A DNA stretch of 64,000 bases. It comes from Erpobdella octoculata. Lineage: Eukaryota; Annelida; Clitellata; Hirudinida; Erpobdellidae. The notes beneath the pieces are model-generated. The model saw nothing but the letters and a program-made list of their open reading frames with translations. It searched no databases and was not told where the DNA came from. This document shows positions 53,079 through 64,000 of the stretch, in pieces. Positions within the stretch are counted from its first letter, which is position 1. Every line of letters starts with the position of its first letter. Position numbers and translations under genes: made by a program. The stretch spans positions 26,640,424-26,704,423 of the forward strand of contig OZ022242.1 in NCBI GenBank assembly GCA_963978895.1. Reading direction: 5' to 3'.

Positions 53079-55478
53079 CTCTTCGACACGTTCTTCTACA
53101 GGTGTAGTTTGGATGCTCTTTCTTCGTTTTTTACTGTAAAAATTGAATACATTAAAAATTAGTTTTCTGTTGTTTACTTGTAACACAATTTCAAAGTTAT
53201 TTTAACTTACTCAATTCTAAAACTGTGGTCCACGCATCCACAGCAAACAGGCCTTTGAACAATGGAAGATGTTCAGACACTTCCGGCTTTGTTATGGCTG
53301 TGGAGACATCTATAAACGGACTCGCGCTTTCAACGAGGCATCCCTCCTTCACCACCCTTCCAGCCTCCTCTTCACCGAGAATCCACGAAAGAAACACTAA
53401 TTAAGAAAAAAAAAGTTAAAAACAAAAATGATTTTTTACTCAAATTTTGAAACTTACGCTTTTTTTCATTCTTTTTCCAGCATAGCCCCAGGGCCGTAGC
53501 TAACATGCTGGTCCTGGGGGGGTGTAACCATCCCATTTTACCGACAAATTTTTTAGTCATTTCTAAAAAATAAATTACTGGTTTTATATTTTCGTTATTA
53601 AAAAAACATATAATTTTGGTAGTAGCGGATCCAGAAATTTTATAAAGGAGAAGGTCTGAAAATTTGTATTTTTTTTTTAAATTTTGAATACTGTCGTTAT
53701 GCAACCCGTTTTAAATCATTTATAATTTCCTTTATTCGGTGAGACAAAACTAAACGGTTTGAAGCTAAATTTTATAATAACTCATTTTTCCCTCTTTTTT
53801 ATCTCATTTTTTCTGTATTTTTTTCTCTATAGCAATGTCAACACAAGACACCGTTTTGTTCATTGTGCTGCGGAGTTCATCAGATACTTCAAAGCTGAGA
53901 ATAACTTTTTAGCTGTAGTGTTAAGTATACTAGAATAGTTTCAATCAGACAGAAAAAAAGTTATCATTTATTACAGAAGGCGAAACATTATTTTTTTTCG
54001 AAAAGAATGGCTTTTTATTTTCATTGGTAAACGTTTTTGTGGGAGTGATTATACGAGACTCTGTCATTTGTTAAACTCCAACTGGAATGGTTCAAGACAA
54101 ACTCGACCAACTCGACTTCTATGATTTTTGACAGCGAGATTTTTTCATGGCTACAAGGTTAACATAGGCAGTTGCACTTATTTTGGGAATTTGTCCGCCT
54201 TGAAACCGTACCTTTAGTCGGTTCATGAGATGGCCAGAGAATAAATTGAAAATGGTTTTTTCTGTACTATTCTTCAGGGCCATGGAAAAAAGAGGTGTCC
54301 TGGGTTGACATTGCTACAGAAAGAAAAAAATACAGAAAGAAAACGAGAGAAATAAAAGTGAGAGAGAAAGAAAAAGAAAAAGAAAAAAAGAGGGAGAAAA
54401 AAAGAGTAAATAAAAAGTTAAATTTCTTATGTTTGGTTTTACTGAATAAAAAAATCAAGATGACTTACAACGAACTGCAAAACGACAGAAATATAAATTT
54501 AAAAACAAAACTGAAAAAATATTTTTGGGCCCCTCATTACGAAATTCCCGGATCCGCCGCTGTGCATTACTTAGCTTCGGGTTTTTTCGCTAGGCTTGCT
54601 ATCTCTCCGAAACTTAGCTCTATCAGAATTTCCCAATGAGCTCGTGTGCTGGTTTGCGCTTTCGTTTCACAGTCTAGCCATGGACTTCTTAATATATATC
54701 AGGATGTCCATTGTGCTGCTTGGTTAGCACTTGCCCATGTGTGTGTGTACTGGTGTGCGCTCTCATCCTACAGCGTAGCCGACCGACATTATATCTTTAC
54801 TGACATTATATTTTTAACTGATAATATAAATTTTACCAACAATATATTTTTAACTGAATATAAGTTGTGCCGACAATACCTATATTCTTAACTGACAATA
54901 TAAATTGTACAGACAATATATTTTTACCGACGGCGTGTCAAATAGTGGGGGGGTGCTTCACCCCCCCACACCCCCCCGTCCCGACGGGCCTGAGCATAGC
55001 TAAATATTTTCGCGGCAGCTTCTTATAATGGTCCAAGCGGCGGGTTTTTCTGGGCCTTCTGGGACCACGAGCAACTTTCGAAAGCTCGAGTCCTGACAAT
55101 TCTATCAATGGCTGGTTTGGTTGCTCAGTGTCAGCTTTATCCAACCGCCGCCGCTTGTTTACCGGCTGATCCACTATTCCAAAAGCAAAATTATTTTAAT
55201 AGCTTATAACAAAAAGTTACCTTATAACATTTAATATTTACCTAGGTTGAATTGAAAATCTTTCTTTTGTTGGATACAATTTTGGAGAACACGAAATGTT
55301 GCCAGGTACTTCTCATACGTGGGCTTTCACAAATCCTGCATGGCGTTGGCCAGTGAACAAAACAAGAGGTGGGCCTCCATAAAAATCTCCTCCCGAGTCA
55401 TTGTTTTTCGCCTTTCTGTAATATTTTCCATTGCAATTGGCGTCCAATTGTCGGGACAAGGTGGATTTTCTTCTTCTT
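53079..55478 (-). pseudogene. decayed spliced gene of the 3.4-kb unit, copy 2
   Basis: Exon-like blocks correspond to copy 1: C at 53396-53211 (VVKEGCLVESASPFIDVSTA), B split by the element at 53487-54992 (upstream half 55172-55001, DQPVNKRRRLDKADTEQPNQ), and A at about 55478-55241 with the same internal TGA after NAMQDL. Block C differs from copy 1 by V/A, E/K, L/F and K/T, block B by P/S and F/Y. Mostly replacement changes suggest no selection since duplication. Confidence 0.55.
53487..54992. mobile_element. hAT-like element, TSD AGCATAGC, with possible inner element
   Basis: This 1506-bp insert splits exon block B. It begins CCCAGGGCCGTAGCTAAC and ends CGACGGGCCTG, flanked by AGCATAGC (53479-53486, 54993-55000); the empty site is 32662-32669. 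G/C-rich subterminal runs resemble the 36704 element. Inside, GTAGCGGATCCAGAAATTT (53621) and AAATTCCCGGATCCGCCGC (54541) look like the inverted ends of a second, nested hAT-like element. A GAAA-rich frame at 54295-54420 is low-complexity. Confidence 0.8.
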
Positions 55479-55539
55479 CCTGTTGGAAAAAACAATAATA
55501 TTTTTTAAGGGGCGCCAAAAAATGAAGCACGCATTTTAA

Positions 55540-55978
55540 AAATTTGCGACCGGAAGCGGGAAATCTACCGGAAGCGGGAGAGCAATCAGGAACGAGAAAG
55601 CGACCGGAAGCGGGAAATCAATTTTTATGGGGCGCCAAAAAATTAAGCAGGCATTTTAAAAATTTGCAAGGAGGAACGAGAAAGCGACAGGAAGCGGGAA
55701 ATTGACCAGGAAAGCAGGGGTGGACATGTGTCCCCGGGCGCTTTTTTTAATGGGCGCCAAAAAATTAAGGAGGCATTTTGAAAATTTGCAATCGGGAAAG
55801 CGATTGGGAGAGGGAGAGCAAGCAGGAACGAGAAAGCAACCGGAAGCGGGAAAGCAACCGGGGGCGGGAAATCGACCGGGGGCGGGAAATCGACCGGGAG
55901 CGGGAGAGCAAGCGAGGAAGGAAACGGGAGCGAGAAAAACGATAGGAAAACCTTTAAAACACCGGGTACCCCGCTAGT
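55540..55978 (+). repeat. minisatellite and Helitron family-1 3' end, copy 2
   Basis: Matches 33213-33631, with one extra unit of GGGGGCGGGAAATCGACC near 55860, ending CCGGGTACCCCGCTAG. Confidence 0.65.
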
Positions 55979-56890
55979 ATAAAACTTAACTGAACTACAC
56001 TTTCTTCAGCTGCAATACACAACAGACAATCAAAATTTATCACAAATGTTGAACACGCCTGGCGCTGAATGCAAGAAAGGAGTGGAATTTCTGCCAATTA
56101 GGAACCGATAGCAGATCATTAACAATTGCACTGATGTTTATCTTGGACCTGCACGCGACTTACAGTTTATATAAACAATTTTAATTTGCGTAATATGAAT
56201 ACTATTCTAATTCTACTGCTAGAAAATATTTCAAATCAACAAATGCGATTGCAATTTAAAATTAATCGTAACAACGGCGGGAAATTATCGATTACTATAT
56301 TATTATCTATGCTATAAAATATTTTAATTACTTATTTGTTTAAACTTAGAAATAGAAAATGTAAAAAAAACAGATTTTGATACAATTATTGATAAGTTCG
56401 CGGCGGGAAATCAAGTGAGGAAGGAAACGGGAGCGAGAGAAATAAAGAAAAACCACGGTAGTAATAGATAATAATTTAATTTTAATAAATCAATTTACCT
56501 TGTTTTCTTGCATGAAAGAAATCACTGATTACAGAACGCGAGAACGAAATGCACAGAAAGAGACGAGAGAGATATGGCGGATTTTCTTAGCTCGCTGATT
56601 TTATATACTGTGCGTCACCTAGGCTGCAATCTTCCCGCCATTCTCCGGAGGCCTAAGCCCCCGAAATTATGAAATCGAGAATCCAAAGATAAAAATAAAC
56701 TATGCAGGCAGTATGCCTGAAGACGGCACATTATTTTGTTAATTATAAATATTTGATTAAATAAAGATTATTTTATTAATTAATTATTTAATAATTTATT
56801 TGCAGCTATTGCACCGGCGGACCGATTATTTCCCCGGCAATCCCGCCGGTGAAATAATCGGTAAAATTGCTACTGCGCCGGCATTGCCGT

Positions 56891-57239
56891 GGTAAAAATA
56901 CATGTCTTATATCAAAGGATATGGTTAAAGGATATAAATATTTTGTGGAAGAGTATATTCACGACATCATTGTTGGCGCTCTTGTAGCTGCCGGACGCAT
57001 CAGTTTATGTAGCACGTTTTTATCGAATTTAATCTCGGATAATACATTTTATTATTTTTCATTTGTCAGATAAACTTTTTTTTAAGTAAAGTCGTTTAAA
57101 TCGATATCTAGTTTGCTTATAATAAATTGATTTAATCTTCATACTTGAACATCAGCCGTGCAAACGCTGCTTTCTGCTAATTACTGATTTTGTTTTGTTT
57201 TGTTTTTACTTTTCTGCACTAATGGATTCTAATGGATTG
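56891..57239. other. no recognisable gene
   Basis: Short AT-rich stretch between the 3.4-kb unit and the LINE. A 68-codon frame at 56867-57073 overlaps the satellite end and is not supported. Confidence 0.35.
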
Positions 57240-57329
57240 CTGTTTAAGCTGCTGATTTTTAAAAACTAACTTCTGTTAAACAACTATTGCCGTTATAATT
57301 TGTTGGCGTTATTTTCTTGAAAGAACGCC

Positions 57330-58121
57330 ATGGTTTCCTTGGTTCCAACTGCGTTGCTACGTCCAATCGCCGCACGTTATTCATATACACGTGACGAACT
57401 ACTGCAGGCTAGAAGAAGCCTCTGGTGTTCGCTCTCACCATCTACAATTTTCAACATATCTGAGCTTGGTTTGCGACGCCATCGTGGCTCTCGCGCCGGC
57501 AAATACAAACAGAGAAAAATTAAAATAATAAAAACGAGACGTACTACATGCCCGCGACTTATCGTTCCTGATGACAGACGCTCGAGCACAAATCTCATTC
57601 GTCCACGCTTTCAAAGACACTCTAACCCCTCGATAAAAAAACTGAATCTTGGATCTCTTAACATCCGCTCCATTAACAACAAGGTCGATGCTGCACGTCA
57701 ACTGTTGACCGATCATGACTTAGACATTCTAACACTGTGCGAAACGTGGCATGAAGACTCCGACTCAGTATGCATTCGTCGTTTAAAATCAGAAGGCCTC
57801 TCCGTCCTTGAATGTGCTCGCAAAATTGAGTCAAAGTCAGACCGAAATCATACAAATTATGTCAACCATGGTGGCGTAGCGATTATAGCTCGCTCTGGAG
57901 TCAGACTGGTTAGACTACAACTAGCAACTGTGTTCACTAAATTCGAATATATCTGTGTACGTGCTTCAGTCATGAGCAACTCCTACATCGTCGTCGTGAT
58001 CTATCGCCCTGGTTCCAAAGAAGTGTGCACGATGTTTCATAAAGAGTTCGGTTTACTCCTAGAATACTTGACATCATTCCAGAACCCAATACTGATCACA
58101 GGTGACTTCTCGAACGCGTAG
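57330..58121 (+). pseudogene. LINE ORF2 endonuclease domain, truncated
   Basis: The 263-codon frame starts MVSLVPTALLRPIAARYSYT and reads LNLGSLNIRSINNKVDAARQ, DILTLCETWH, GGVAIIARSGV, IYRPGS and ILITGDFS. These are the N/S-x-NIRS, LTETW, GGG/VA, YRP and GD(F/L)N motifs of APE-type LINE endonucleases; the deletion begins within the last motif. The final SDH motif and the EN-RT linker are gone. The start is reasonable because the upstream region has stops. Confidence 0.88.
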
Positions 58122-58172
58122 TTGCTGGTCAACTTACATCTTATCTAAATCTCAACAAGTTATTTCCGGAGC

Positions 58173-59529
58173 CAGTGGCGTAGCTAGGGTCATCTGCGCC
58201 CGGGGACAAAACACAAAATCTGCGCCCCCTACATAAAATCTGTCAAACTACATAAAATATAATAACTAGTTGTCGTACTCAGTATTTGCATGTAGGCTAC
58301 AGTTTCTGGCGCCTGTATACATACATTTCAGTGTATTTAAATTTCTATATACTTATTGCACCTTACGTCATAATTGTATTATTCTTTCTTAGTTTTTACT
58401 ATTATACTGTTTTTCTTACAATTACAAAATATTAATGAATATGATTACGTATATAATTAGATTCTTTCAATTTATTTTCCAGTAGTTTTTATAATTCTGT
58501 TTTTTTCTTGTCCGCTGAGTCAGAAGTGCGAAAGAAAAATTATAAAATTTAAAAGCAAAACAACAGATAGGTATTGTCTAAAATTGTGGTTAAAAATGAG
58601 CTGAGTTTTAAAAAAAATTTATTTTTCTTGCTTTTACTGCAGCAAACTGGTTAATTATATCATCAAAATCAATATGTTCAAGAACTTCCTTCTCCACACT
58701 CATTAAGGCCAAGTTTGTCTACATCAAGTAAGAATCCGAATTTGAAGTTCAGATCTTTGAGACGAGTAAACCTTGTTGTCATCTCCTGTTGAAGTCGATC
58801 TAAAATACTTTTTATGATCCGAACAATTTCTTCTGCCGAAAGTCCTGCATCTCGGGCAAGTTGTCCAAGCATCCTTCACCGTCGCCTGATTCTACTTTCT
58901 ACAGCAACACCCCATAGCTCACATCTTTCCTTTGCTTTTAGCACTGAATCATTGCTGGATGCATACCGATGCTGTCGCATCCTCCCAGCCTGTTCAATGT
59001 GTATTGTGTAAATTTGTTTGTATCAGTAAAATTTCATTCCACTGCTGCAGGCACATAATAAAGTTATTACTGTGCACTCAATGCTACATATTTCTCAAAA
59101 CATATTTTACTAGTTTATATTCATAATTGTAATACATAGACTCAGTATATTAGTGCTATTATTAAGTCCCGAGTCCAATGTCTATGTGTCATACTAAGGA
59201 AGATTATCTACATTATCATCCATTTCTCCAGCAGCCCGTTGGTCCCGTAAGACAAAAACGAAACTAAACTTAGTAGTAGCAGTTATGTATAGGCGGCTAC
59301 ACTGACTAACCCAATGTAGCTATACCATGGTTATACTATATAGAGCATAATCTATACAAGCTTTTAACTGCACTGCTTGACTTGACCTGCACTGTTCTAA
59401 AGGAGAGTCATAGAAATTGGTAGGTAAAGCAAAATAATAATTAAAAAATTTTGGTCACTGATATTGCGCCACCTCCAGCCCTGCGCCCGGGGACAACTGT
59501 CCCCCCTGCCCCCCCTCCCTACGCCACTG
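58173..59529. mobile_element. hAT element in LINE, TSD TCCGGAGC
   Basis: The 1357-bp insert has TIRs CAGTGGCGTAGC / CTACGCCACTG and an exact 8-bp duplication TCCGGAGC (58165-58172, 59530-59537). Subterminal GCGCCCGGGGACAA motifs occur in opposite orientation. On the minus strand (58872-58678), SILDRLQQEMTTRFTRLKDL and NFKFGFLL resemble a short stretch of DUF4371-type hAT transposase. It is an internal-deletion derivative. Confidence 0.93.
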
Positions 59530-59537
59530 TCCGGAGC

Positions 59538-60768
59538 TTCAGTCTGCCTACCGCCAACATCGCTCAACCGAAAGTGCACTCGTAAAAGTTGTCAATGACA
59601 TTATCCTAGCCATTGACTCTGGCGACATTGCGTTACTGTCGTTGTTAGACCTCTCATCGGCATTCGACACGGTCGATCATGATATACTGCTGGAGAGACT
59701 TAAGCTATCCTTTGGCGTCCAATCAACGCCTTTATCCTGGATAAAATCATATTTGTCAGAACGATCTTACACTGTCAGTTTTTGCGGGGCAAGGTCACAA
59801 GTTGACAATGACTATTGTGGTGTACCACAAGGATCAGTCCTTGGGCCACTACTTTTCATTTTATATACTGCTGACATTGAAAAAATAATTCAGTCATTTG
59901 GCTTATCTGTACATTTATACGCCGATGACACTCAACAGTACTGTAGCAGCAGACCGGTTGATGCAGCCACCCTTAAAAAAAACTGCTGAGTCAGTACAAC
60001 AGGTGGCACAGTGGATGGCCTCCAGCAGGCTTCAACTGAATGCTGGCAAAACTGAATGTATGTGGTGTGCCACGACGCGTCGACAGTTCATTCTTGACTG
60101 CTGCCCAATTGACCTAGGTAATTCAACTGTCACTCCATCTGTTATGGTGCGGGACCTTGGTGTGCTGCTCAGTTTGGACATGTCTGACTGGTCACGTGGG
60201 CAAGGTGGTCGGAGAGTGCTATTACAAGCTGCGACAACTCAAGACATGCAGACGATGCATACCAGTATCGGTTGCGTTGTCACTGGTTAATAGCTTTGTT
60301 GTTTCAAAAATCGACTATTGCAACGCTCTGCTTGCTGATCAGCCTGACTATGTCCTCTGTCGCTTTCAGTCAGTACTCAACACTGCAGCGAGACTTGTTT
60401 TTGGTCTGAAGAAATTTGACCACATCTCAGATATCATGCGTGACAAACTTCATTGGTTAAGGGCTCGAGAGCGTGTCGAATTTAAACTGTGTCTGCTGGT
60501 TTTCAAGGCCATGCATGGACTCGCGCCTGAATATATCACGTCAATGTGCTTGCCCGTCAGTTCAGTTGAATCTCGTCGGCGATTGCGTTCTGCGACCGCT
60601 GGAGACCTGGTCGTGCCTGCGACGACTACCAAGTTTGGACAACGGGCCTTTTCTGTCGCTGCTATTAAAGCATGGAACTGTCTTCCCATATCTATTCGTT
60701 TATCTTGTTCTGTTGAGGCTTTTAAAAAAGCTCTTAAAACTCACCTGTTCATTAAGTCTTATAACTAA
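59538..60768 (+). pseudogene. LINE ORF2 reverse transcriptase
   Basis: The frame reads QSAYRQHRSTESALVKVVND, LDLSSAFDTVDHDILLERL (RT3 catalytic Asp), CGVPQGSVLGPLLFILYTAD (RT4) and HLYADDTQQY (intact YADD catalytic pair). It shifts frame in an A run near 59978, continues with NAGKTECMWCATTRR and VRDLGVLLSLDM, shifts again near 60200, and ends KIDYCNALLADQP, NTAARLVFGL, FDHISDIM, LHWLRARERVEFKL and AFKKALKTHLFIKSYN, stop. The catalytic core is complete, but two frameshifts and the upstream deletion kill the copy. Confidence 0.92.
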
Positions 60769-60857
60769 ACTTTTTTTTTTTTATCCGAGGTTTTTGATGT
60801 TTTGTACAGCGCTCTTGTGATGACTATTCCATTGTACTGCGCTATATAAATTATCCA

Positions 60858-61004
<147 letters not shown>

Positions 61005-61284
61005 CATCATCAAAAGTATGGTTACCAAGATACTTGCTAGGACAGTCGCCGATTAGCAATATTGTAAAAAATTAACGTGCGATTGCACTTTTAATAAAAT
61101 ATAATACTATTGAGCATAAGCTAATCTATCGTTTTACTTTCATCTTGATTTAAATTTAGTATTTAGTAGGGTTAAAAAAAGAAAAGAAAACGAATTGTAT
61201 ATCTCATCATTGTATATTCTAATATTCTCATTCTTTTAATAAACCAAGTTCCAGAATTGAGTGAGAAGCAGTTGTAAGCAGTAA

Positions 61285-61634
61285 ATGCTTCCGAAGTCAG
61301 AAATTAACCCTAGTTGTCCTTATCTGGCTGCTTCACCGGACAGAAAAGTTATTGATTTTAATGAATATGGTCTTTTAGAAATTAAATGCCCAAACCCTCA
61401 GAAAAATCTTTCCGCTTTGCCTTATCTGTTAAACACTGGAAATGGATTTCATTTGAAAAAACGCACAAATACTACTATCAAGTGATTCAACAACTTGCAG
61501 TAATTGGATGTGAATGGTGCGACTTTTTCGCGTCGTATAAATCTGATAAATGTCTTTGCGAACGAATTTATTTTAATCAAGATGTTTGGGACATGGTTAA
61601 GGAAAAACTAGATTTTTTTTTACTTTTTTTGTAG
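61285..61634 (+). pseudogene. YqaJ-type nuclease fragment of an ISL2EU-like transposon
   Basis: Frame 61285-61485 gives LAASPDRKVIDFNEYGLLEI then KCP, matching the FLGASPDG...G.LEIKCP core of the YqaJ (viral recombinase/lambda exonuclease-like) nuclease. D in SPD and E-x-K in LEIKCP are the PD-(D/E)xK catalytic residues. A one-base shift at an A run (about 61460) moves to the next frame: THKYYYQVIQQLAVIGCEWC, DFF, ERIYFNQDVWDMVKEKLDFF. Both halves together cover the typical domain. ISL2EU DNA transposons carry such a second protein beside a DDE_Tnp_4 transposase, which is just what follows on the opposite strand. Confidence 0.75.
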
Positions 61635-62439
61635 ATCATGAAATTTTGTTTATACAATCATGTTATATCGTTTCTATCGTCTAAGTTACTACGAGTTAAT
61701 TCGTTTTAACTATTTATTAGAAAACCAAGTTTAACATAAAACAAGTTCTTTTAACTTAAACTTTTCAAATACACAACGACTATCTTTCGGTAGAGTTCAC
61801 TAGAAGCCACGGTGTAGACAGGTGAACTCTCTGTATGATTCTCTTTTATAAGCCTGTAGCCTAAATTCTAATTATTAGGAATTGTTCGGGTTCCTAACAA
61901 ATCAAGAGCATTTAAAACGAAATGTTATAAATGTGTACATCCTCCCAGACCAATTGCACAAGAACAGTTTGTCATGTCTATTTGTCCATTTTTAAATTGA
62001 ACCTAAATGTTATAAACGTTTATTGTTACATTAATAATACATTGCATGATAATGTAATAATACACTAAATAATGAAAAAAACTTGAGAAATAATTGCTGA
62101 AATAAAATATAAAAATGATAACAAATGACTATTTATAGAGCAATGAAAAATGTTATTTTGTGGAACAAATTAAAAAAAATTAAGATACAGCGTCTCAGCA
62201 TAGTCATCAAGTTGAAGAATAGGAAAATGAACTCAAGAAGTAATTGCTAAATACAGTAACATAAGCATGCAAGACGATAACACATCTTGAAGAACAAACA
62301 GCAAAGATGACTTTAAAGAAAAATGAAAATTTTAAAATTAAGATACAGTGACTCAGCATAGTCACTATAAAGGACAATAACTACAAAAAATTAACCAACT
62401 CTAAAAAAGAAACCTAACCAAAATAATATTTCAGAAATC
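61635..62439. other. interior of ISL2EU-like element, no gene
   Basis: AT-rich. Direct near-repeats TTAAGATACAG(CG/TG)TCTCAGCATAGTCA-type occur at about 62180 and 62339 with similar AATGAAAAATTTTA context, suggesting a local duplication. Confidence 0.4.
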
Positions 62440-63503
62440 TCACTTTAAATCAGAATTATCTAAAAAACTTTTAACTAGTGGTGGTTTGAAATTAGTTAAC
62501 AAAGCTGCATTTACCCAGTGCTGCTGAAGTGTACCTAAGGAAGCTAGATTAAGTGTTCTCGAAAACAAATTAAATTATATGATTTCACCCGCTTAATACA
62601 CCTTTCTACATGAACTCTGAGGGATGAAATTAACTGATTATGTCTTATTTCATCTGCACTGAATTGCCCTGATTGGTTCAAAAAAAGAAGGTATGGCTAA
62701 ATGACAGTAAATTTCCTCTAGATCCTTGGTCCTTATCATGCTTAAAATTTTAAAAATTTTTGTTGAAAGTTCCTTTTCCATTTTCATGCAGAGTTCAGTT
62801 TTCTTTTGTAATTCTTTCTTTAATTTATCAATAAGGGAATTTTCTTCTGATTCTGTAGACCTAGATAATAAAATTATTATAAAATATATTAAAGTTCTAT
62901 AGATACATTTCCCTTATAAAATATTTTAATAAAACACTGATACAAGTTTGATCTATATATAGAAATATTAAATTATATTTTCCAACTAACTCTATCACAT
63001 TTTCTGTCGATATTACTTCTTCACATACAAAAGGCACATCTCCTGCAGTAAAAACTTCAGAAAAACTGCTTGGCAATAAATCTTGAGCAGTAAGAGTAAC
63101 GTCATCTTTTTGAATGGTCGACAACAAGGACTGACAAACAGGACTTTTTCTTTTATTCGGCAATTCATAGGAATTCCATTCAAATAAAGTTGGTATAGCA
63201 CCAGGTTTTAAATTTTTGTGACTTGATTTCATGTTGTCTTCAGCAATGAAATCACTTCTGGTGAAATGCCTTGAACAAACTTTTGTTTCTTTTCCAACCT
63301 ATCAAATTAATAAACATACAAAAATTAAACACTGAACCACTGACAAAACTAGACAACAAAGTGATAAAAGGAGTTTTATTATAAAATTAAGTCAATAAGT
63401 TAAGCTTTAAAAAGAAAATATCTTTCGGAAATGAAAATAAAGATAATCCTCTACATTTCTTTTTTGTGGCAGAACATTGAGGTACGCAGCAAAATGAAGG
63501 CAT
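62440..63503 (-). pseudogene. THAP/DDE_Tnp_4 transposase of an ISL2EU-like transposon
   Basis: The minus strand starts at ATG 63503 with MPSFCCVPQCSATKKKCRGL then FSFPKD, the start of a THAP finger (C-x3-C; FP). After an apparent intron (acceptor TTGATAG, exon from 63298) comes GKETKVCSRHFTRSDF and KPGAIPTLF, the C-x2-H pair and AVPTIF-like box closing the THAP fold. A coiled coil (IDKLKKELQKKTELCMKMEK, exon from 62860) leads to GQFSADEIRHNQLISSLRVH, VERCIKRVKSYN and NAALLTNFKPPLV, the end of a DDE_Tnp_4 domain. The THAP tryptophan segment and the first two catalytic Asp regions are missing, and two frameshifts occur. Confidence 0.75.
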
Positions 63504-64000
63504 TATTGTTTTTTTTTAATTAAATTATTTTTTTCAGATTCAAAAGAACAAGATCTCTTGGCAATAACAATGATTAGTCAGCAACAAAGTGAACGACACT
63601 ATTTTACTAACTATCGCCTATCAAACTAAATGCCGTATAACTCACGACAAACAACTCCGATTTTTATAGAATTTAGAATGCTAAGTTCCTACCACTATTT
63701 TACACCAAATCTGAAAATTCACACTTCCAATGCAACAAAATTTCCCACGCTATGACTAGATCGGTAAGCTCGAGACTGCTGTCAACACTAAACCGGAAAT
63801 GATGTGTACCCGTTTTATAGCTAGAGCAAAGAAATCTCAAAGTTAGAGAGTATAGTCACTGATCTTTATATTATAGAGATCAGTGAGTATAGTCAATAGA
63901 GTCTCTATCATAGATATCTAGATAGGCTATATAGCCTTATTTGCTGTTTTTGTTTGGTTTTACGCGCGCAGTGGAGTTTTAGTTTGTGCCTCCTGACTGA
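63504..64000. other. right edge; short palindrome
   Basis: TCACTGATCT (63856-63865) pairs perfectly with AGATCAGTGA (63877-63886). No gene seen to the end of the window. Confidence 0.5.

Larger units (their letters stand above)
48055..56890. mobile_element. 3.4-kb composite unit, copy 2 (8836 bp with insertions)
   Basis: Homologous to 29737-34555 from GGTCGTTGCTATTG to GCGCCGGCATTG. Five insertions are absent from copy 1: foldback (48319-49324), ACC/CTTG repeat (49451-50226), palindromic element (50303-50868), hAT (51535-53070) and hAT-like (53487-54992). Removing them and their duplications leaves about 3.41 kb, against 3.44 kb for copy 1. The 44-bp satellite arrays lie at 48070-48318 and 56810-56885. 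Confidence 0.78.

Noticed and set aside
54295..54450. Lys/Glu-rich frame
   Set aside because: GAAA-type low-complexity sequence inside a non-autonomous element.
57377..57855. Minus-strand frames opposite the LINE endonuclease
   Set aside because: Shadows of the real plus-strand coding sequence with no motifs.

Overview
The window is repeat-saturated, AT-rich genomic DNA from an invertebrate animal. Genes are split by GT/AG introns. The mobile DNA includes CR1/L2-like LINEs, a Penelope element, hAT, Harbinger, pogo and ISL2EU-type DNA transposons, Helitrons, a foldback element and long (TA)n, (TATG)n and (ATT)n runs. I cannot name the phylum from the sequence alone.

The only gene that looks intact and selected is an acid-lipase-family gene (lysosomal acid/gastric lipase type) on the minus strand. 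Six coding exons run from 29327 down to 2348 and join in phase into 291 codons. The last third, holding the catalytic Asp and His, lies beyond the left edge. Its introns are mostly piled-up transposons.

Left part (1-29 kb): a hAT remnant at the edge; a palindromic MITE; LINE pieces; a triple tandem tRNA-like repeat (6281-7150); a Penelope GIY-YIG remnant (7198-8196); a CR1-like LINE (10.16-17.27 kb) cut by four insertions; a pogo/Tigger remnant; a foldback element with a hAT element nested in one arm (18706-21632); a Ty3/Gypsy RNase H scrap; and two Helitrons side by side (23797-25930).

Right part (29.3-64 kb): no convincing host gene. It is dominated by two copies of one ~3.4-kb unit (29737-34555 and 48055-56890) that carries a decayed intron-containing gene. 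The two copies are expanded by different insertions, so each supplies empty sites for insertions in the other. Between them lie a hAT element (36704-38615), facing Helitron ends (41099-41937), a direct duplication, and a three-copy hAT-derived repeat with nested Helitron, LINE-tail and microsatellite insertions (42.6-47.4 kb). The right end has an L2/CR1-like LINE with EN and RT (57.2-60.8 kb) interrupted by a hAT element, an (ATT)n tail, and a decayed ISL2EU-type transposon with THAP/DDE_Tnp_4 and YqaJ genes (61.3-63.5 kb).

The standout observations are the foldback family with 15-bp minisatellite arms and 9-bp target duplications, Helitrons defined by an exact empty site, a palindromic element with a perfect 37-bp hairpin, and the mutually dating nested copies of the 3.4-kb unit.
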